DNA of 64,000 bases from Ruminococcus sp. (GTDB lineage: Bacteria; Bacillota; Clostridia; Oscillospirales; Ruminococcaceae), in the NCBI GenBank assembly GCA_021199375.1, contig JAJQIB010000012.1:16066-80065 (forward strand), read 5' to 3'. Position 1 is the first letter of the stretch. Every line of letters begins with the position of its first letter. Below are positions 60,592-64,000 of this stretch, one piece after another. The notes below the pieces were generated by a model that saw only the letters and a program-made list of their open reading frames with translations, did not search any database and was not told the origin of the DNA. The translations under genes were made by a program, and so were the position numbers.

Positions 60592-61177
60592 AGGACGTGG
60601 AATAGAATATGACGACCTGTACGGAGCAGGCTGTTTGGGACTTATGAAGGCTTCAATTGCCTTTGACGAAGCACGTGGAGTGAGGTTTTCAACCTATGCT
60701 GTGCCGGTCATTTTAGGCGAAATAAAGCGGCTTTTTAGAGACGGAGGCATGGTTAAGGTAAGTCGAAGCCTACGTGAGCTTTCGCTTAAGCTTAACAGAT
60801 ATAAGGACGAGTTTATAGCGCAAAACGGAAGAGAGCCCACAATAGGCGAGCTAAGTCGGCACAGCGGTGAAAGTGAAGAGATGGTAGCTCAGGCAATCGA
60901 AGCATCTCAGCCTACTGTAAGCCTAACTGTACAAAGCGAGGATGGAAGCAACGAAACGGATATACCTATAGATTCCTCCGAGGAGGAAATATTAAACTCA
61001 ATGACGCTAAAAAGAGCACTCGAAAAGCTTGATGAGCGAGATCGTAATCTTTTAATTCTGCGCTATTTTCGTTCGAAAACGCAAACACAAACAGCACAGG
61101 TGCTAGGTATGACACAGGTGCAGGTTTCACGACGTGAAAAGAAGCTGCTTGGAATTCTAAGAGAGGAATTTCTATAA
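60506..61177 (+). CDS. sigF: RNA polymerase sigma-F factor
   Basis: Forespore-specific sigma factor of 223 residues. Region 2 has YDDLYGAGCLGLMKA, FSTYAVPVILGEIKR and the adjacent helix; region 3 has REPTIGELSRHSG; region 4 has RDRNLLILRYFRSKTQTQTAQVLGMTQVQVSR. ATG 60506 has AGGAG about 10 nt upstream and lies inside spoIIAB in another frame. The order spoIIAA-spoIIAB-sigF is diagnostic and shows inheritance of the sporulation programme. Sigma-G is the close alternative; context excludes it. Confidence 0.95.
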   Translation: MEALKQKETFQTRAEQNLGLVHLCANRFRGRGIEYDDLYGAGCLGLMKASIAFDEARGVRFSTYAVPVILGEIKRLFRDGGMVKVSRSLRELSLKLNRYKDEFIAQNGREPTIGELSRHSGESEEMVAQAIEASQPTVSLTVQSEDGSNETDIPIDSSEEEILNSMTLKRALEKLDERDRNLLILRYFRSKTQTQTAQVLGMTQVQVSRREKKLLGILREEFL

Positions 61178-61217
61178 CCGATGTATTTGAATTTTTTGTA
61201 AACTATTGCAAAAATGA

Positions 61218-61246
61218 TTGACAGAAAGGTAAAAAAATGATATAAT
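61218..61246 (+). promoter_or_regulatory. Consensus sigma-A promoter of smpB
   Basis: TTGACA (61218-61223), 17-bp spacer, TATAAT (61241-61246). Confidence 0.9.
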
Positions 61247-61278
61247 AAAATACTAACTCAGAAAGGAAGGTGAAGAAT

Positions 61279-61746
61279 GTGGCTCAAAAGGAGAGCAGCA
61301 AGCAGATTGCCGACAACAGAAAAGCGTATCATGAGTACTTTGTGCTTGAAAAATACGAATGCGGAATAGAGCTTTGCGGCACTGAGGTTAAAAGCATCAG
61401 ATGCGGCTCAGTTAATCTAAAGGATGCATGGTGCTCTATTGAAAATGGCGAGTGCTTTGTAAAAGGAATGCATATCTCTCCGTATGAAAAGGGCAACATC
61501 TTCAACCGAGATCCTAGGCGTGAGCGCAAGCTGCTGCTACACAAACAGGAAATCAACCGACTTTTTGGGCGAGTAAAGCAAGAGGGTTTAACACTGATCC
61601 CGCTTTCACTCTACTTTAAAAACGGCAGAGTAAAGCTATGCATGGGCTTGTGTAAGGGTAAAAAGCTCTATGACAAGCGTGATGATATGGCAAAGAAAGC
61701 GGCTCAGCGCACTATCGACAGAGCATTGAAGGAACAAAATCAGTAG
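61279..61746 (+). CDS. smpB: SsrA-binding protein
   Basis: Binds tmRNA and brings it to stalled ribosomes. The 155-residue protein has the OB-fold with [12 protein letters not shown] (about 31-42) and the conserved [22 protein letters not shown] and YDKRDD motifs. GTG 61279 has AAGG 8 nt upstream; a GTG three codons earlier sits too close to the site. It has a consensus promoter. The tmRNA gene follows about 350 bp later, as in many Firmicutes. Confidence 0.95.
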   Translation: MAQKESSKQIADNRKAYHEYFVLEKYECGIELCGTEVKSIRCGSVNLKDAWCSIENGECFVKGMHISPYEKGNIFNRDPRRERKLLLHKQEINRLFGRVKQEGLTLIPLSLYFKNGRVKLCMGLCKGKKLYDKRDDMAKKAAQRTIDRALKEQNQ

Positions 61747-61805
61747 TGTTAGAAATGCTGAGAATTGCTTACCTGTATCGACAAGCTTAAGGTGGCGAAC
61801 AGAAC

Positions 61806-62035
61806 ATGAATGTGGAAATTTATGATAACTCATGCGAAAAAGCATTACCTCCAATTACAGAGGAGTCAATTGCACTAGCAAAGCAGGCAATGTCGGAAAT
61901 GGCACAGATGGGGACAGTTAAAACAACATGTCCAAGGTGCAAAAAATCGTAGAGGTTTGGACAACCTCAAAGGGTGAACGTACAATAGCAGCATGTGAAT
62001 GTGAATACGTGAGATACTCTGAGATTAATCTGTAA
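61806..62035 (+). pseudogene. Small zinc-ribbon protein gene, frameshifted at an A6 run
   Basis: A 48-codon ORF (61806-61952) begins 10 nt after AAGGTGG and ends CPRCKKS. Shifting by -1 at the A6 run (61941-61946) gives a further 27 residues, IVEVWTTSKGERTIAACECE onward, ending INL with a TAA at 62035. The joined product of about 76 residues has the four cysteines CPRC and CEC of a zinc ribbon. The good continuation suggests one gene broken by a one-base indel, a sequencing error, or frameshifting. Family not named. Confidence 0.6.
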
Positions 62036-62090
62036 ATCAAAAGTGGACGTAGAATAGTAAAAACTCACTCTATATAGAGTGTCCACCTGA

Positions 62091-62459
62091 GGGGGCGTAA
62101 TGGTTTCGACGGGGATTTTGAAGCAAGATAAGCGAGTAGAGGAGCGCACACTCTAAAAACGGCGCACGTTTTAAAATTAGACGACAACGATAATTTTGAA
62201 CTAGCTGCTGCTTAAGCCAGCGCTCGTCTAGCCTTTGATTACCACGACTTAGGCATAGGCGTCGACTAGTGGTGAACGTCACTGAGTGATGACTGTAGCT
62301 CTTTTGATGTATCGCAGTCTACCGAGATTTGTCGCGTGCTTGTTTGCGGCACTTCAAGGGAAGGGCAAACCGAAGGGTGCGCAAAATAATAAGCTACACT
62401 CGTAGAAATTCGTGTGGATAGGTTTTCGGACAGGGGTTCGACTCCCCTCGCCTCCACCA
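62091..62459 (+). ncRNA. ssrA: Transfer-messenger RNA
   Basis: Rescues stalled ribosomes with SmpB. The tRNA-like ends pair: GGGGGCG at the 5' end with CGCCTCC, followed by ACCA. The TTCGACTC T-loop precedes the 3' end. The resume frame ends DDNDNFELAAA then TAA (62164-62199), a typical proteolysis tag. Length 369 nt is typical. CCA is encoded. Confidence 0.97.
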
Positions 62460-62469
62460 TATATGAAAA

Positions 62470-62504
62470 GCGCAAACTCTTTTGACGGAAGTTTGCGTTT
62501 TTTT
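62470..62504 (+). terminator. Intrinsic terminator of tmRNA
   Basis: CGCAAACT pairs with AGTTTGCG, followed by TTTTTTT. Confidence 0.9.
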
Positions 62505-62505
62505 C

Positions 62506-62534
62506 TTGACAAAAACATCGGGACGAGGTATAAT
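62506..62534 (+). promoter_or_regulatory. Consensus sigma-A promoter of the hypothetical membrane gene
   Basis: TTGACA (62506-62511), 17-bp spacer, TATAAT (62529-62534). It begins directly after the tmRNA terminator. Confidence 0.9.
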
Positions 62535-62563
62535 GGTTATAATGAAAAGTTAGGGGGATTATT

Positions 62564-63478
62564 ATGCAGGTTGCTATGTTTTTGGGATTTGTAGGGTTTA
62601 TTGTGGCTGTGGGAGGATTTGTCACCATTGCCGGAATACTCATTCTTGTCCTTAGGCTCTATTTTCAAAAAAAGACCTACAAAAAATACACCGGTGCTAA
62701 GGCTGCAGGTATAATTATAGCTTCTGTCGGAGGGATTACGGTTGTCATTCCGGTGGGAATTTTTTTACTTCTTTTGAGCATTACACTGCAGGACCAATTT
62801 GAACACAATTATTTTCATAAAGATGTCAAGACGGGCAACAATTCTATTTTCTGCAGCAGCCAATATGAGGCTCCCGATACCTTTGAATACAACGATGAGA
62901 CTTATGTACAATTTAAAAACCTGACAGTTGAATATAGAGATAAACGCCGAGGGGATGCCGTGGCAAACTCTACGGATGGAAGTCTTACCTTCTTTGAATA
63001 CAGCAGCGATTCAGATGTGGATATGCTTTGCTGCATAAAGAAGGTCTATTGCCCGAAAAGCCAAAAGGATGAGCTGACACAGTATTACCGAAGCTGCGAA
63101 CTAAAATACACGGCAAGAGAGGATTCGCAGGACGAAAGCACCGAGATTGAGCTTGACGATGATATATTTTTTGCGATGTACGACTACACTGATGTCGTTG
63201 AACCGGTTGATGAAAACGGCAAGACCGTCAAATCTATTTACGACCTTAATACTTACAAACATTATGAGGATGATTTCACCAAGCTGCGGATCACCCAAAA
63301 CGTAAACGACGAGGAATTCTATGTACATATAGATTTTTACATCTCGAAGTCGCAGGAGATTTACATTAATGGAGTTTACTGTGATTTTACCTACGACGAC
63401 AGCAAAGACAACCTGATGCAGGTGACCGAACCCGAATGCCGTGAGGCGGTGCTTGAGGCACTGGATGAGGTTACGTAA
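62564..63478 (+). CDS. Hypothetical membrane protein
   Basis: Not recognised. The 304-residue protein has two transmembrane helices (about 5-33 and 46-74) and an external C-terminal domain of about 225 residues rich in Asp/Glu/Tyr, with five cysteines. One pattern, NDETYVQFKNLTVEYRDKR, looks like a beta-sandwich. AGGGGG is 8 nt before ATG 62564. It has a consensus promoter and its own terminator. Confidence 0.8.
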   Translation: MQVAMFLGFVGFIVAVGGFVTIAGILILVLRLYFQKKTYKKYTGAKAAGIIIASVGGITVVIPVGIFLLLLSITLQDQFEHNYFHKDVKTGNNSIFCSSQYEAPDTFEYNDETYVQFKNLTVEYRDKRRGDAVANSTDGSLTFFEYSSDSDVDMLCCIKKVYCPKSQKDELTQYYRSCELKYTAREDSQDESTEIELDDDIFFAMYDYTDVVEPVDENGKTVKSIYDLNTYKHYEDDFTKLRITQNVNDEEFYVHIDFYISKSQEIYINGVYCDFTYDDSKDNLMQVTEPECREAVLEALDEVT

Positions 63479-63498
63479 GGCGTAAGCTTTAGATGACA

Positions 63499-63534
63499 GC
63501 GCAGGCTCTTTTTTTGAGAGCTTGCGCTTTTTTT
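63499..63534 (+). terminator. Intrinsic terminator after the hypothetical gene
   Basis: GCGCAGGCTCT pairs with AGAGCTTGCGC (one G-U pair), followed by TTTTTTT. Confidence 0.92.
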
Positions 63535-63646
63535 ACAAAAATCTCAAGATAGAATTACTCGGCTCACGAATTATCAAGCTGATGATTCAAGCATCTTGCT
63601 CGCATTTTTACAAAAAATAAAAGCCCTACACAAAATGTGCAGGGCT

Positions 63647-63723
63647 TGGTGGGTCATCGGGGACTCGAACCCAGGACCGTCCGGTTATGAGCCGGGAGCT
63701 CTAACCAACTGAGCTAATGACCC
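63647..63723 (-). tRNA. tRNA with CAT anticodon (Met or lysidine-type Ile)
   Basis: Minus strand: acceptor GGGTCAT/ATGACCC, D-arm AGCTCAGTTGGTTAGAGC, anticodon loop CTCATAA (CAT), T-loop TTCGAGT, encoded CCA. Whether elongator Met or Ile2 depends on modification and needs comparison; the loop and variable region look Ile2-like. It is the last gene of the rRNA-tRNA unit. Confidence 0.93.
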
Positions 63724-63786
63724 TTATACAAAAAAATTCAAGCAAATCGAGAAATGCTTGAATCCGTTTGCGACAAAATAAGTCTA

Positions 63787-63858
63787 TGACCGGTACGAGA
63801 TTCGAACTCGTGTTGACGGCGTGAGAGGCCGTAGTCTTAACCGCTTGACCAACCGGCC
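63787..63858 (-). tRNA. tRNA-Glu (CTC)
   Basis: Minus strand: acceptor GGCCGGT/ACCGGTC, anticodon stem ACGGC/GCCGT with loop CTCTCAC (anticodon CTC), T-loop TTCGAAT. CCA not encoded. Confidence 0.93.
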
Positions 63859-63868
63859 GTTTGTAAAG

Positions 63869-63941
63869 TGCACCATCGGGGACTCGAACCCAGGACCCAC
63901 TGATTAAGAGTCAGTTGCTCTACCATCTGAGCTAATGGTGC
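63869..63941 (-). tRNA. tRNA-Lys (CTT)
   Basis: Minus strand: acceptor GCACCAT/ATGGTGC, anticodon stem ACTGA/TCAGT with loop CTCTTAA (anticodon CTT), T-loop TTCGAGT. CCA not encoded. It follows the 5S rRNA 3' end by a few bases. Confidence 0.94.
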
Positions 63942-63947
63942 AAAATG

Positions 63948-64000
63948 TCGGCAACTACCTATCTTCCCAGCCCGTCGCCAGGCAAGTATTTTCGGCGTAG
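63948..64000 (-). rRNA. rrf: 5S ribosomal RNA, 3' part (cut by the window edge)
   Basis: The minus strand reads GCCGAAAATACTTG near the edge, then a G-rich arm, then GGGAAGATAGGTAGTTGCC, the usual 3' end of Firmicutes 5S rRNA. The rest of the rRNA operon should lie to the right. Confidence 0.85.

Noticed and set aside
1..64000. CRISPR arrays, insertion sequences, prophage or integrative elements
   Set aside because: No spaced direct repeats, transposase, integrase or phage genes were seen; tRNA genes at the right end show no duplicated 3' ends.

Overview
The window looks like chromosomal DNA of a Gram-positive Clostridia, most probably a Ruminococcus-like (Oscillospiraceae/Ruminococcaceae) gut polysaccharide degrader. 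The reasons are moderately low GC, strong AGGAGG ribosome-binding sites with some GTG and TTG starts, many TTGACA-17-TATAAT promoters, a spoIIAA-spoIIAB-sigF operon, a MurE with the meso-DAP signature, lipoproteins and secreted proteins with Ser/Thr/Asp/Glu-rich linkers, and several glycoside hydrolases. No phage, insertion sequence or CRISPR array was seen.

Layout. 1-12.4 kb (minus): a division and cell-wall (dcw) cluster read mraZ-rsmH-ftsL-spoVD/PBP-murE-murF-mraY-ftsW-murG-hypothetical-murA. murD is absent, and the MraY is unusually divergent. 12.8-21 kb (minus): pyrophosphatase, an AraC regulator, a DUF3592-like protein, a NUDIX hydrolase, an SH3 surface protein, then purB-CDF exporter-lipoprotein-O-acetylhomoserine sulfhydrylase. 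A candidate small RNA lies upstream of purB. 21.3-23 kb (plus): an OmpR-type two-component pair. 24-35 kb (minus): a GH2 beta-galactosidase, a beta-lactamase-fold lipoprotein, a GH26-like enzyme, two tandem paralogous polytopic GT-C-like proteins, an LtaS-like phosphoglycerol transferase and DAHP synthase. One GT-C-like gene and the LtaS-like gene are each split by a frameshift exactly at a G8 or G9 homopolymer, which looks like contingency-locus phase variation of a surface polymer. 35-38.6 kb (minus): VTC polyphosphate polymerase, DUF4956 protein and a Cthe_2159-type lipoprotein. 38.9-45.3 kb (plus): PPi-type phosphofructokinase, argS, a GH5-like lipoprotein and a ComEC-like protein.

45.4-59 kb (minus): a large transport locus. 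It has two LolD/MacB-type ATPases (one with a C-terminal AbrB-like domain), a 1018-residue solute-binding protein, two MalF/MalG-type permease pairs, an NHL-like protein, a YIP1 protein and a DUF5696 protein. A perfect consensus promoter lies upstream, with a cre-like site and an unusual cluster of GTGCAA/TTGCAC elements. 59.7-61.2 kb (plus): spoIIA operon. 61.2-62.5 kb (plus): smpB, a frameshifted small zinc-ribbon gene and tmRNA. A hypothetical membrane protein follows. The right end (minus) holds three tRNA genes (CAT, Glu, Lys) behind the 3' end of a 5S rRNA, that is, the tail of an rRNA operon.

Most promising for new biology: the two poly-G phase-variable genes in the surface-glycopolymer cluster, the composite ABC locus with its repeated intergenic motif, the promoter- and terminator-bounded small RNA beside purB, the MraY lacking a catalytic aspartate, and the broken zinc-ribbon gene between smpB and ssrA.
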